From assembly GCF_041146795.1 (NCBI RefSeq), contig NC_135187.1, positions 20,308,056-20,372,055 of the forward strand: a DNA stretch of 64,000 nt, read 5' to 3'. The notes beneath the pieces are model-generated. The model saw only the letters and a list, made by a program, of their open reading frames with translations, searched no databases and was not told the origin of the DNA. This document shows positions 1 through 18,647 of the stretch, piece after piece. Position 1 is the first letter of the stretch, and every line of letters starts with the position of its first letter. A program made the translations under genes and the position numbers. Source of the stretch: Maylandia zebra. Taxonomy: Eukaryota > Chordata > Actinopteri > Cichliformes > Cichlidae.

Positions 1-396
1 AATAAAAGTGACACAAAAAAATAAACAATATTTTTCTTAAATTATTGTTTGTCTTTCTTTATATTCAACAGAAATACTTCAAACTCATGATTAGTATGTA
101 ACAAGAAAATAAAAGCCACTGTTCATGCGTTCTACTAGTTCCTTATTATATTTATCAAATTGGCAAATCCAAGCATAGACAAATTACTTGAAATCTGACT
201 GCTTCTTGGATCCTTAAAATGTTAAACACTTTAAAAAAAAAAGAAAAAAAAAAGGAAAAATATAGAATAACCTAGATACACAGTGCTTCATTATAAACAA
301 AAGCCTTTCAGTCTTCTGCTAACTTTTAAGTGCATGAGGGAAAGAAACTCTCCCACAATAGAACGGGCTTGAATAAGGCAGGAATGTGGGGAACTG
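1..396 (-). other. Region downstream of abitram stop (probable 3' UTR and flank)
   Basis: This AT-rich stretch contains A-runs around 231-256 and no coding signal. On the abitram strand it would hold the 3' UTR. I see no clear AATAAA on the minus strand, so the polyadenylation site is not assigned. Confidence 0.4.
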
Positions 397-3059
397 TCAA
401 GATGGTTGGGACTGGGCAGAGCTGCGTTTGGAGACGATGTTCTCAAACTCGTCTCTGTTTAGAAGATTTTCTGTGATGCTCTTGCTCTCTTCAAACTTTG
501 GCAGGATGACGGCGATGTATCCTTCGGTGGATGGCTGTAGAGATTTGACAAACCAAGCATTGTTACATGTGTTTATGAACCTTTACTAGTGTTATCTAAT
601 CTCCTCATAGGCATATGAAGCCGTGTCACCATCAGGTATGCTAAATTAATGTCAACTACTCATGTAAGGGTGTTTAACAGGGAAAAAAAAAAAGGTACAG
701 TACGCAGTAATAGTATGCAGATGGAGACATGTTAAAGATGACATGTAATGTACTTTACATTTACATGTGTAAGGTAAAATTGTAGGTTTTACCTTTTCCA
801 GCAAGAGATTCGGAGTTTCTAAAATGTTCTCATTGACTTCCAGAAGACGACCCCGAATGCAGCTAAAACAGCCAGTGATGAAGATGTATGAGCACGTGGA
901 AGATAAATATATACTTTAACAGTCAAAGACAGACTTTTACCTGTAGATTGTGTACTCTGTTTCATCTGTGCATGTTATCCTGCATAACGGTGCAAAATCA
1001 GTAAGGAACTGTCCCCCCTGTCGTACAGGCCAAAAAAGGAATGTTAGGATAAATGTACGAGCACACAGACCAAAATCCAGAGCTTTATTAACTTACCCGC
1101 TTGGACTTCCCAGAGACTTTATTTTCCAGCCGACTGCAGCCATTACTGATCTGGTAATTGATGCTTTTGATTGTGTGTCCGTTTTGTAGAATTGGGTGAG
1201 TCTCTGCTAAAGTGATGACACATATTCTGCCAAGAAAAACATTTTAAGAATCTATCAAGCGCCTTTTAAAATCTATATTTCTCTAGCGACATACTGATGT
1301 AGAAGTGATATAAATCACTCATACCGAGCAGGGACTATGTTGTGTAACAAATACAGTGTAATGTAGAATCAAATTATTATTATTCCCCATTTTCTCAATT
1401 TCTTTCCTGAGAAAACTTCCACTTAGTCATGATCAGGCCTACAAAATACATTAAGCTGCTGTTCTTCTTTTAGCTGTTCCCTTTAGGGGTTTCTTCAAAC
1501 CACTCAACTTGAACTGTCCCTCCAATGAACTCATTTCTAATCTTGTCTATTCAGGTCACTCCCAATGAAAATCTTAACACCTCCAGCTCAGAGCTTCCTG
1601 TCTTTTTGTCAAAGCCACCGTCTCCAACCATACATCATAGTAGGTCTCACTACGATCAGAAAAATATTCCCTTTCACTCTTGCTGCTATCACTCTGCCAC
1701 AAATCACCTCTGACATTCATCTCCACCCCGCTTGCACTCTCTTCTTCACCTCTTTTTTGTGCTGTCTGTTGCTTTTGACACCAGGTATTTATACTCTTCT
1801 ACTGTCACTACCTCTACTCCTTGCATGTTCATCTTTCCATCTGTCTTCATTTTCATTCACACACATATCAAGTCTCGCGTCAACTGACTTTCATCCCTCT
1901 TCTCACCAATGTGTATGTCTACCTTATCAGGTTCTCTTTCACCTGCGCCCTATAGAGCACAATGTTGTCTGCAAACATCATAGTCCACAGAGACCCCTGG
2001 CTGACCTCATCTGTGAACCTGTCCATTACCACTGCAAACAAGGAAGGGGCTCAGAGTGGTGATGTCATGCCATGCCACTGCTACCTTGAACTCATCTGCG
2101 AGTCCTACCAAAGACCTCACTGTTGTCTCCCGGTCCTCATACATGTTCTGCACCACTCTCACATACTTCTCTCCTACCCCTGATTTCCTCATGTAGTACC
2201 GCACTTCATCTCTTGGCACTGTATCACATTCTTTTTCTTGATCCAACTCCTGACCTTCCCTGTACTCCTTCATCACTCTCAAAGCATATTTGTAACTGTA
2301 GTGCTCTTTCTTAGCGTACTTCCTCTCTTCTTAACATAGCTTCAATAAATCTTTCCCATATCTTCATGGTATGGCTCATCAACTTTACCCCTCTGCAGTA
2401 ACTAAAGCTCACACTTGTTCTTGAAAATCTGTACCAATACACGTCTTCTGTATTCCTCAGGTATTCTCTGACTTTCCAAGATCGTGCCAAACAAATCTTA
2501 GTCCAAGACAATTCCATACCTCCACGGGTATGTCTTCTGGACCAACTTCCTTTCCACTCTTCATCTTTTTCATGGCTATTCTCACTCCCTAATTCACCAC
2601 CTGTCTTCTCTCATGCGTCAGGAAGAGCATCCAGCGTAAAATCTTAGCCAAATCAAACATACAAAAGGGCCATTAACATACAGTGAATCATAGCAATTGG
2701 TGTGACTCATGGTCACTTGGTCAACCTCCTGTTACCTGTTTGAATGCTGTAAGATGCAATGGTCCTCGCATGGCTTTCCCTTCATGTCTAAAAACAAAAA
2801 ATGAAAAAAGGTGTTCGTGACATTAAAAGCAAAATTAAAAAAAAACCCATCTATTCAGACTAAAACTAAAAGTTAACGCCATCTCCCCCTGAACACTTAA
2901 GTTCACCTAACGTTAGCTCACTTAGCTTAGCTACTTAGCAAGTATAGATGAGACACGTTCACATGGACGTTATTTACCGGCTCTGTACCAGCGTGTGTAA
3001 TATCGGTCGATAACTGAAGGAGCATTTGCTTTGGTATCTTCATGTTCCACGCTCTCCAT
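397..3059 (-). CDS. abitram: Actin-binding transcription modulator (ABITRAM/FAM206A/Simiate), complete, 6 exons
   Basis: Coding exons in gene order are 3059-2978, 2787-2736, 1226-1097, 1017-941, 862-793 and 534-397. All junctions are GT-AG and in frame; the total is 549 nt, giving 182 aa plus TGA, against about 181 aa for the human protein. The start was chosen because [10 protein letters not shown] leads directly into the family signature [11 protein letters not shown]. Recognisable family blocks follow: [12 protein letters not shown] (exon 2), [14 protein letters not shown] and NKVSGKSKR (exon 3), [14 protein letters not shown] (exon 5) and [20 protein letters not shown] (exon 6). The family carries a glycine-cleavage-H/lipoyl-like fold without a lipoylation role. 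The mammalian protein binds actin and localises to nuclear speckles and synapses (family knowledge). The gene has no operon-type partner. Intron 2 holds a LINE fragment. Nothing appears broken. The identification rests on recalled similarity and is strong. Confidence 0.93.
1480..2640 (-). mobile_element. Degraded RTE-like non-LTR retrotransposon, reverse-transcriptase part
   Basis: Read on the minus strand, this piece of abitram intron 2 gives fragments of a LINE reverse transcriptase in order: [18 protein letters not shown] (about 2340-2400), [32 protein letters not shown] (about 2120-2200), DEFKVAV and then [10 protein letters not shown] (about 1964-1995). The reading frame is broken by frameshifts and stops. 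The catalytic FADD box reads FADN, so the copy would be inactive even if the frame were repaired. The segment near 1470-1495 (ttttagctgttccctttagg) resembles the 3' end commonly seen on teleost copies of this family. The 5' part is missing, as is usual for truncated LINE insertions. The clade name (RTE rather than L2) is a judgement from remembered motif spelling. Confidence 0.8.
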
Positions 3060-3712
<653 letters not shown>

Positions 3713-4638
3713 AACATTTCATAAGGTTGTACAGGAGCTGCACATTTCTGCACCTTAAGACTGCTCTGAGTCAAACTTGACCAGTACCTGCTTAAATTTT
3801 AGATACACAAATGTCAAATGTGGGTCAAATCAAGGAAAATTGTGATTTTAGAAGAATGTTTGTGAAATTGTGAAACTATACATATTATGGCTGTGCATAT
3901 TTTTAATGGAACAGTGGTTGATCTTGACACTGTCATTAGAATTGTATGCATTCCCACAGCATTTGCCATATTGGTTCCTTCAGAGACAAGAACCTGCTGG
4001 TCTCTGAAGAATCACGGTGGAATCTTTGAATAGTGAATTAGTAAAAAGCCAAGAGTGATCATATATGATCCACCCATGAAACAGAGGTCAGAGTGTGCCT
4101 TGAAAGATGGTGCTTCCACACAGACACAGGACTTGAAATAGGGCAGAACAAAAGTGGGATGGTCAGCACTGTTGCTTCCCAGGAAAAGCATTACAGTTTC
4201 ACATCCTGCCTGTGTGTATTTTGCATATCTGGGTAGATATTCTGGCTTCGTCCCACAGTCCAAAACATGCATGTTATTTGAGGTTCTCAACTGGCACACA
4301 GATAGATTTTGCATCTCATCATGTAATCTTTATAGCTGTTGTATTTTTAGGTCTTAGATAAAACAGGACATGATGATGTTTTCTGACAAAAAACAATTCT
4401 TGTAAAACCTTAAAGTAAATAAACTCTCCCTGCTCTTGGAAACATTAATTAAGGATTAATACTCCATTTATTGATGTCAGACAGGCTAGTAATGCATTCT
4501 AAACAGACCTGCAGTTTGAAATTAGTTATAGACAATTATTATGAGGGAATTCTTAGACCTGGGTAAAAAAAAAAAAAAAAAACATATTGTGAAGGCATAC
4601 AATAAGAACAGTATGTAAGGGGTAATGTTATTTCACTT

Positions 4639-4640
4639 AA

Positions 4641-4707
<67 letters not shown>
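4639..4707. repeat. Poly-A followed by (TA)n microsatellite
   Basis: About 20 A residues (4639-4658) run into roughly 24 TA units ending at 4707. A second A-run of about 17 lies just upstream at 4566-4582. The A-tail-plus-TA structure is typical of a microsatellite seeded by a retroposon tail, but no element body was recognised next to it. Confidence 0.95.
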
Positions 4708-4710
<3 letters not shown>

Positions 4711-7700
4711 ATGGTCATCCATGCCTCATGCCTTTATGCCGTATCAGCTTGAGAGCCACTGTTGTAGAAGGACTGTGGCCCTCACCTGAACATGAATTCC
4801 TTTGTACTAAATTTTCTTAGAACAGCAGCAGTAATCATCTTCAATCTGTATCCATAATCCTTTCAATATTTAAAACCAGTACAGAGTACTGTAGTCATTT
4901 TTGAAAAAGCGAGAGCTCAAGTCTCCATAAAGCCTGACCAGGCAAGGCTTAAAGTGTCTCGAGGTGGGGCCCAATGTCAGAATCACTGCCACTTTGTTAT
5001 TTTTTCTATTGCAAAACCAGGAGAAACCCAACCTTATTTTTAAACGCTGATCCCATCGCAGATTCATTCACCATGCTCATTCTGTGGTAAAGTGAGGTTG
5101 AGCTGCACATGTGGAAAACACTATTGTCATCATGATTTTTCACAATGCCCACTAGATGTCAGGCAACGGCAAACAACCAGAGTACAGTACTGTTAATGCA
5201 ACTTAACTTCTCGCCAGAAGCATAACCATCTATATGAAAGAAATGTATTATTTTATTTCCAGATAAATATTTTCACATTTAATCAGCACCAATTAGTTTC
5301 TATGTAAACCAGCGCCAGGAGGCATAATATTGCTCTATTGCCACATCACAGATTCCCAGTTTGGCCCATTTTGTTTAATTTCCATACTTTGAACTGCACG
5401 TAATTTTTCTTTTCACGTAGCTCTAATGATTCTTGCAGATGGCGTATAAGTATGTTGAGTCTGCATCCTTATTATGTAATCAAGAGATCTGGGAGAAAAT
5501 GGATGGAGGAATGAAGGAATGTTTCCCTCTCTAGACCTGATAAATAGCTTCTCTCATCCACATGCTGGACATATCTGGCATGAAATGCCACTCGTACACT
5601 GTGGACACTGCTGAGAGAACAGTTTTGGGGCACTGGTATCGGCACGGGGCAGTAATGATGACTTCATCTAGGGCACGTACTTGGGAGAGAGAGAGTGAGA
5701 CTCGGCTGACGTTTGGATTCACAACGTGAGTTTTCCATTTATCTGCTCACCACCACTACCCAGACTTGGAAAGTTTTGCTGTCAAGATCCATCCTAATGA
5801 GTGTTTCCATTACTCTTTCGCCTGTGGTATGCTCTAGTCTGCAATTAATTTGCAATGAAAAGACAAAACTATCGTAGAAAGAGTGGCTGCAGAGCCAGTA
5901 AAAATGGAGTCATGCCCAATAAACATATCCATACCTAATATAAACTAACATTGCTCCTTATGAACCCTGCATTTGTCATGTTATGCGGTCTTTTGTCACA
6001 TCAGAGGACAATCTGTGAAACCCACAAAAATGCCCAATTTCTTCTCATCTCCGATTGTTATATCATAATGAAAGAGGTTTGCACTGTATGACCTCACTTT
6101 AAATGTTTCCTTGTGGTGTGTGTCTGCATCTGTGTATCAGTCTGCCTATCCCCATATGTACTTGTCAGTTTGTGTACATTTCCATCCCATTTAACACTGA
6201 TTACTGGAACAAAATACTGCTCACTTCTCCACTCTCAGAGTCGATGTCGAGGTTCACTTGCAGGCTGTTAGACAAGCATCTCTAGGGCCTCCAGCAGCAC
6301 GGGCTTCTGTGTGGGATGCACACGTAGGTCCACGTCAGCTACTGCAATAGCAAGCAGCCATTCTTCTCTGGGCGGCTATTTGTCTGTTTGGCTCCAGCAG
6401 TCCTTCCCCAGATAGTTCCCTTTGCCAGATGACTGCCTGATAAGGGAAGACTAGGGCTCCAACCAAGAAGGAGGTGATGCCTGCGTGGCTTATCAAAACT
6501 CTGGCTTCTTCTGCACTTACCTAAAAAGAATTATTATGGGGGAGGGGATGGAAGTGGTTCATGCAGACAAGGCGTCAGAAAGACATCCAGCAGTTCATTA
6601 TCAGGGAGAGACATTTTATGAAATCCAGGTTTGTTCTTCACTTTTCATCATTCAATAAAAGTCCAGGAAAACAGGAGGTATGCTGCTCTTAGACATACTG
6701 CCTGTCTTTTTTCTTTCCCTGGAAAGCGCCACGGCACATCTGTATCTGACATTAAACAGACTGGGTCACATGCTGCCAAAATGCACATTTAAGCCCTTGA
6801 TTCACGATTGCGTGTGAAAAAAAAAGGTGAAAACAAATAAGAAATGTAAATGTTATACTGTTTTTTGTTTTAATGTTGTCACATGTAACTTTCTGCATAC
6901 ATGAAATGCTCTAAATCAAGGAATCGTCAGTATCACAACTAAAAGAATACTTTTCTACAACTGATAGATTTAAATGGTTAATCTGCTAAAACGCAACACC
7001 ATAGAAACTCCAGAGCGCCTTAATCTGGAGATCTCTTATTTTTTTAATAAAGAGATTGTATTTGCAGAGTGGAGTGATCACTTTGAGAAACTTGTGATAA
7101 GCCATGTTATTCTTCCTGGAACTATCTGTGCGGTAATCAGCAGCCAAAGGTGCAAACAACCATGTCAGAGCTTTTCTGTTGTTTCTGGTCTTTCTCCAAA
7201 AGCAGCACAGCCACAGGCACTGAAAAGTGTGCGTGTGTATGTGTGCGCTTACGTGTCAGTCAACAGGTCAGTGTCTTTAGCAGGAAGATAGTTTACAAGC
7301 AAATGTTTTAGAGGGGATGAATATGTGGTTGGCTGTTTAGAAAGTAATCACATTCTCGCAGTGGCAGTAATGTCTTTGAGCTCTTGAAATTTTTACCTTT
7401 TTGTTCTGTTAATGGGGATTTCTGAGCAGCAAAAAAAATAATGTGCCGAAGTGCACCTAATGCTGAATCAAAAGGAAAGTGTGAAGGCACATCTCAGAGC
7501 TTGAATCTCAGCAGCCGCTTGTCCCCGCATATTTAAGTGGGTTCATATGAGATATTTGTATAACTTTCCATCACCATGTGCGCTGCCCAAAATGTCTCTG
7601 ATGGTGCAGTAGTTTGCATGAGGAACATGGTAATATTCAGAAAGCATGACCGCTGCCAGGAACTTTCACACCTGCATCGAATTAGAACGCTAAACGCAGA

Positions 7701-7731
7701 GAGCAGTATTTAAATATTTAAATGCGAGCTT

Positions 7732-7772
7732 TTAACTCATTCACTGCCAATGGCTGGCAGTGAATGAGTTAA
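7732..7772. repeat. Perfect inverted repeat, 18-bp arms with 5-base loop
   Basis: The left arm TTAACTCATTCACTGCCA (7732-7749) and its exact reverse complement (7755-7772) are separated by ATGGC. The arm resembles a 'ttaactcattcactgcca' motif that I recall as part of fish interspersed repeats. A collapsed terminal-inverted-repeat element is therefore more likely than a functional hairpin RNA. Confidence 0.9.
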
Positions 7773-8721
7773 GAGAAGCAGATTAGGTGTTCCTGGTAGT
7801 GGCTGTACTTTCAGGATCTCTCCAGAGCTGTTCAGGGCTCTCTAGTTGGATCGATAAAAAATTGGAGCACAAAGGCAAGTTGTTTCTGAAGTTGGTCCAG
7901 TGGTGACGTCATTTCAATGTGACCACTGAAGTGTGAAGACAAAAAAAGCTGCAGCTTATTTTGTTTGCATTCTGTCCTCTTGCACTGAAGGTGAACTATG
8001 ATTCAGTCTTTTGTGCCATTGTAATGTCAAGTATGAGTGGTCACGTAAGCTATGTGATAGATTAATGTCCCAGTAGTTGTCTTGACATTTCTCCCTCTCA
8101 TCAACTCTGTATTTTTTATTAATCGAGCATTCATCTCCAGCCCAGAGTCTGACCTGAAACCCATCCATCTTAACTGCCTTTTATTTTTCTTCATTTCACT
8201 GACTAGGAAGTGCGTCAGACTTGTTCCTGACGCTAATATGCTCACAACTGCCATCCTGCTTTTCACTGCCAGAGAGCGATGGGCTTCAACGGGAGCTGAA
8301 GGCAACGGAAAGAGTGACACAAAGTCCTCTTGCACGTTTAAGCAATTTTTCACAGGTATTGAGATATTAAATGTTTAAATTCTTGACACATGGTTTCACC
8401 TGCCAGAGCAGTGAAAATTTAACAAGACTTTTTATAGCATGCTGAAGGCAGTGTATGCTTGCATATTAAGTCACCAACTGGGCTTATTTAGGTTTACCAA
8501 CAACTGAATTCCCATTTAGAAAGTGCCTGTGGAAAGCTTGTGTTAATTATTTAGAAGAAGCCACGTGGCAAACAGCTGCTTGAAAATCTCCTCACTGAAA
8601 ATGAGCTTTTTTCCAAGAGGACCCATCCACCTCTTGTAATGGCTGTATAGCGCAGCAGGCAAGGATGCTCTGAGCTTTTACTCAGCTGGCGACTGAGTGA
8701 CAGCAGAGCCGAGTTATCCTT

Positions 8722-8739
8722 CCCCCCCCCCCCCCCCCC
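8722..8739. repeat. Poly-C run
   Basis: Eighteen consecutive C residues. This is a G-quadruplex/i-motif-prone homopolymer whose length in the assembly may be unreliable. Confidence 0.9.
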
Positions 8740-11700
8740 TCTCCGAATACCTATCCTTCAACTACTTCCAGAAAATAATTTATGCCTCAGGCTGACTTTT
8801 CCCAGATTCAAGTGGCTGTTTTCATCATATTTACCCTCTTAGGTTTTTTTGCCCATTAAAGCAGGCTTTGCAGATTTCACAACATTTTATTTGGCAAATA
8901 AAACGTGCCTGTATTGTTTAGCTATGTTATGGTGGTAACTGGCTGTGAATGAAAGACACCAATCGCACCTAATAACTGTGAACTAAGTCACTCAAGTCTG
9001 GATAATAAGGTGTTAAAAGCAACGTTTTTTTTGTTATGTGGAAAATGATATTACAAAGCCGTCCCCTCCAGGATTACCACAGAAAGTGCACAGCATGGCG
9101 CTTGTGGGTAATAGCATCTGTCACTGTGTTTACTTTGGCTTTTTTTTGTAACCTTTCTATATTAAACATGTGAAAAAGTAATTCTGTAATGATCATGCAC
9201 ATCACTTCCTCATTCTTTGGTATTTATGTGAAAAAGCTTCAGAAATGGAAGTAGATAGAGATTCCTAGCAGCGCACATAAGACCTTCCCATTCCCTGGCG
9301 AAGATGTGGACCTTTGGAGTTTTTCTCTAGTGACTGTTCGGTTCTTGTTTGTTTTCTTCTTGGTCTCTGGACAGCCTTGGATTTGGTTGTGTGTATTGGC
9401 TGAGGCCCCTGGTTCAACATTAAAGGCCATGTTCTCATGTGCTGTTTCTGAGAAGAACACTCAGTGCTGTTGACGTTACTCTTTGGAGGAGGTTTTTCAC
9501 CGGATTAGGAGAAACTGTCAAAAGCATTTACACTTGATTAGTGTAATTATTGAACCACTGGCTTCTTAGTAAAACCTTATTATTATCTTTCAATGTGCAG
9601 CTACCTTGTTCGTGTCTGTTTTGAGCCTAAAATGGGATAAACATTTGGGGTTTGTCCTAATAACCATGTGAAAATAACATGAAATGAAATATGCCAAAAT
9701 GCCAGTATTCTACTACCACATCCTGCCAAATCTTGAAGTAGGCAAGCCAGCCATTTGTGACATTTGCCACATCAGTCCACAGACAGGTGTTTAAACTAAT
9801 ACTGCAAAAGTTACTAAGTGCCCTCGTTATCTGTAAAATGTGAGCAAAAGAGTTACAGTTCATAGGGTCAGTGTCATGGCACAGCAGTGGCAAAGCAGTA
9901 CAATATATGTCCCAATCATTTGCAATAACATATACTTGGAGTATGTACTCAAACTAAACAGAAAATGTTCAATTTCAAACTCAGGGTTAGGCTGATTTTT
10001 ATTCTATGTCTGCAGGAAGTGGTAAGAGTTAAAGTTAGAGCGGGAAGCCACTTTTCACACCAAAATAAGCACAGGGTAACGTCAGCTCGCAGTGTGAGGT
10101 TTTCAGACAGGAAATGAACATACTAATGTCTATCTGCACCATACACTGATCTGCTACGACACTGAGGAAGCTGAAGTGCGTAACAATGATCATCTTATCT
10201 TTGCAATGCAACAAGTCCTGGGTGAAAAAAAACAAACAAAGAAAAAAAATACTTAAAAACCGATGATGACTGATGCAACGAGCAGACAAAGGATTCAAGA
10301 CAACAACCCAGCATTCAAATTCCCCACGTCCTACTTTGATATAGCATTAAAAGGAATGTGGTGGAAAAAGCCAGAGCCAGAGAGTCAAAGCCAGAGCTGC
10401 TCTGATGACACGATCAACACTTAAATGAGCAAAATTCCTAAAGTTGATTATTAAGACCATATAGAAGTTAAAAAATAAGCCATAATGAAAGTGATAGTTT
10501 GGAGAAGGAAAGCAGCAATGTAAATTAAAACAGAATATTTCTAATTAAGCAAAGGAAACATTTATGTGGATTTTTAGGAGCTCACAAACAAGCACTGGGT
10601 CCCGCAGTGGCAAAGTCAGAGGTTTTTATAGCTGGGCCTTAGGGGTAGTGGAAAGGATGTGATGTGATCAGAAGAACGTGATTAACAGAAAGCAGGCTGT
10701 AGGATAAGGGATCCCCATCCATCTCTTCATTTCCTTCACTTATCCCCCTTTTTGTTCTGTGCCTTGATCCCATTTTTAGAGGCCGAGTTATGAGCAGGCT
10801 TCAACTCTTCTTCCTCTTTTTGTTTTCATTCAGGAAGAAGAAAAGAGGCCAGAGTGCGTTGTTGGAGTGTTTTTCTTGGTTCTAACATCCACTGCAACAT
10901 CAAACAAAAATCAAGTTGAGAACAGGAGACTCAAGCTTGAATCCCTTTTGCTCATCATAAAGTCACAGAACCCGGGGGTTTCTCGTAAGTCGGCATGAGC
11001 TGCACGGGGATCTGGTTACGTTAAGTTTGAGCTGTATTTTTTCCTCTCTGCGCCTCACTGAGGGCAATTGTTTTCACCATGTACAACAAAAGTGTGATGA
11101 TTGGCAGGGTGACGGGGTATCACCTTTCTTATCTGCATTAGTGTTACAGTAAGTGCTTGCATGGTTTCAGGGAACAGCTGTTTTTTCTGTGTTGGATCTT
11201 CACTGATTTGAATATGGATGAACAGAGTGATCAGAGGCAGAGTTTGTTTTGAATGTATAAGTGACCTTTGATGGACCATGCTTCCCATGGCTCTGCCTTC
11301 ATTCTGATTCCAAGTTGAACTCTTCAACCCGCTTTCTTCACCTCAGTTGTTCAACTTTAAGCAGAAAATGTGTCATGTGGACAAACCGCACTAACAGCAA
11401 AACAGCAAAGTCGCTCAGCGCGCAATCTTCCTATGCTTTAGCCTCCAGTCTTTTCTCAACTGGTTGCACATGGTCTGCAGAGGGGGCCTTATGTGAGAAG
11501 TCACTAACGCTGACTGGAAAGCAGTCTCTGCATGGTGCAGCAGTAGGCTACCAGACGTGTGTGTCTGCATCACTGATTGTTCCATTCAACACACACACAC
11601 TCACGCGCATACACCGTGTAACCCCACTTGCAGATATTTTACGAGACTTTAAAACAAGCCAACAGAACTATTTGATCTTGCTCTTTAACAGAGAAGAAAG

Positions 11701-14057
11701 TGCTGAGTTTGCCTGTACTGATTACACACAGTTGGCTCATAAATTTCACAAAAAAACAAATAAATACAATTTGGCAAGGTCGCCAAAGTTGTAGCGCATA
11801 TGTTCTGGAACGTAAAGCAATTTCCTGAACTATTCTTCTACAACATACATTCTCTGCAAATGCTCCAAGGCTCATTTCATTTTCTCTAAACCCTTTCCTC
11901 TTCATCAAAATCATTTCATCATTTTTTTTTAAATATTTCAGAATGTAAAAGAGGTCAAACAGTCCAGTATTTCATATATTTTTGTTATTTTCTGTATGCA
12001 AACACAGGCCAAACGCAGACCTGTGCTTTAACCTCTAGGACACTGTTCCTTTTTCAGCCATAATGCACTACACGTAGTTGAAATTTTCCCACACATCTGA
12101 CTGATTCGTCAGCTCTTCTGCTTGCTTCCTCGGACGCGTTCGTCATTCTTAGTTTCAGACTCGAAAACATCGGCAGTTTTGCTCGGGTTCATTGCAGATT
12201 TGCAGTAAGATATGATCTTATTAAAAAGAAGTTGTTCCATAAGACCTTGCAGAATAGCGGAAGTTGAGCAAATATCAATAGGCCGACTGTGTGTTTGTGA
12301 AGAAATCAGAATTCAGAAGTTCTCAGAAATTTCCCATCATGCCGCCACATCAGATGAACAGGGTGAATGAAAAACAGGATGCTTTGACTTTTGTTCTCAT
12401 GGGCTCACATTTGCCTAAAGAAATCTCATGCTAAATAGGGGGAAGCCCAAATCCCTTTCTATTTGGTTAACAGCTCATTTTCTCAAAAGGGGCAGTCTTT
12501 TTTTTTTTTAAATATCTTTTTTCTCTCCATTTTTCAGCACTGGTGCAGAAAGTGCAAAATATATGCATGAGTTGCAAATGGTGCACAGACAAGCATGATG
12601 ATAAGAGATTGGTAATGAAACTAATTGATGACTATTCGCTAATTTGGTTCAGTGAACTGTTACGTTAACAGTAAACCTAACCTTGAATCACAATATGCTT
12701 TTTTGATGTTGTTGTTTTTGGGGTTTTTATACGCAGCAGTCGTCCTCGGGTTGAGTCCTGAGCTTCACACACCTTCACAGATGGTGGGATATTTTTGTCT
12801 TACTTTTAGGTCATGTGCGTGTTTTTCTGCTTAAATTTAAACATGCAGTACACCGATGTTTACCAGAAATACTGTGACCTCTCTAATGGTTAGTATTGCA
12901 GTTGACTGGTCTTTATTCCCATGAAACATTAAATAAAACATAAGGCAAAAAAGCATCAGACTATTACCATAACAGCCATACCTGTAATTGATTGATACAT
13001 GAAACATGATAACTGGTACATATTAATTATATACAGTATTCACACGATCCTGTTGCACTAGTAACACTAAAATATTGTTACCAAGCCCGGTAACGATATT
13101 TGTAACCTGAGTTGCTCAAGTTAGATAAATTATTACACAGGAACATACATTTCAGTGTTTAGGAAACATTAATAAACTAAAAGAAAATTACAAGAAGAAG
13201 AAAAAAAACTATTTTGTGAACAACCCACACAGCATATATTATTGAGAAACCATTTGGAGCCTTATCGTGCTTCACAGAAGTGATTATTTTCCACCCTCTG
13301 GGGATATTTAAAGGGCCAGTTCACTCAAATTACTAAAGCGGATTATATTTTTTACAACCTCTGTCTATACACATGGTCTCACTCTCTTGATCGGTGGGTC
13401 ACACCACAATGAAAGCCATTAATTAGAGGTTGGTTGTTGATAACTGCGACACTGGCTTGTGTAGTGAATCTCATAGTGAGAATTAATATTGAATGACAAA
13501 TCGTAGGATGGCAACTATAAGAGGAAGCCACATTTCGCTCAATCCCCCCTATATTTGTGTGTGAATAAATCACTGGTTGAGACACACTCATTATATGATC
13601 TTCATCTTCAATGCATCAATTTAGCCCCCAAATTCAAATGATCTGAGTTTGCCTGTGTCTCAATATGACCATTTTACCATAGTAATAAAACTTAAAATAG
13701 TTTGAAAGCCACAAAAAGCCATATGCATATAATTAGAATCTCTCCCACATCACTCATCACACCATAATGCCAAGCTTTGTTTTTCCGCCCTGCGTTCGGG
13801 TATTCACATCTAAATTGCACCGTCATCCAGTTCAACTACTTCACAAGTGTAATTGGTCATGCGATTTGCGTTATTGTTAAAAGTACTTCAAAGTGCTCAA
13901 AGTAGAAACAATGAAACGCCTCGATGTTTTGGGGTAATAGTTTCGGCTCAGTACTGTTCTCTGCTGGCTCTGAAGGAATCGTTAGTAGATTTCAGAGGAA
14001 GTTGTCTACTGGCCTCCACTTAAAAATAGTCCGGTCTTTTTAGCTTCACTGTTGCAT

Positions 14058-18223
<4,166 letters not shown>

Positions 18224-18647
18224 CCTCCAGATGGACTAGACTCCAGCCTGAAGTCAGGACAAAAAGAAAATAGACAGACAGGAATCACTAGTACACGTCT
18301 CTCTGCTCTTGATCTTGTAGTCTACATACTGACCATTGAGCTATATCTCAACTGACACATTTGTTGCAAAATGGGGAAGCTGAGGCTAGATGTTATCGAA
18401 CCTATTTTTCCATTGCAGCACCGAGCTTTGTGTACTAACTAACAGACTGTGAATTTAGATATTGCCACATCATATACCTAAACTTCAAATGATCTTACAT
18501 AACGCATATTATGATTAATCCATGAAAGCATTTCGACAGATCCTGCCTGTATTTATAAGTCACAGTATGTAGCAAGACAGCTGGCTAGTATGAAGAAGCG
18601 ACAGGTCCGCTTGAGCAGATGCAGCTCAGCAAAGTGTGAACACTTAC

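Larger units (their letters stand above)
3713..14057. other. Intergenic region between abitram and sla, no gene recognised
   Basis: About 10 kb on both strands was read for exon-like stretches. Only short open frames without recognisable domains occur, the longest being 177 codons at 11261-11794, and none has matching splice-flanked neighbours. No thyroglobulin exons were seen. The interval contains an A-run at 4566-4582, the A/TA microsatellite at 4639-4707, a hairpin at 7732-7772 and a poly-C run at 8722-8739, each listed separately. Long-range regulatory elements for sla may be present but cannot be recognised from one sequence. Confidence 0.6.

Noticed and set aside
1565..2062. 165-codon plus-strand open frame
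   Set aside because: Antisense of the LINE reverse-transcriptase fragment in abitram intron 2.
11261..11794. Longest intergenic open frame, 177 codons, plus strand
   Set aside because: No recognisable domain, low-complexity Ser/Thr/Leu-rich wording, no splice partners; consistent with chance.
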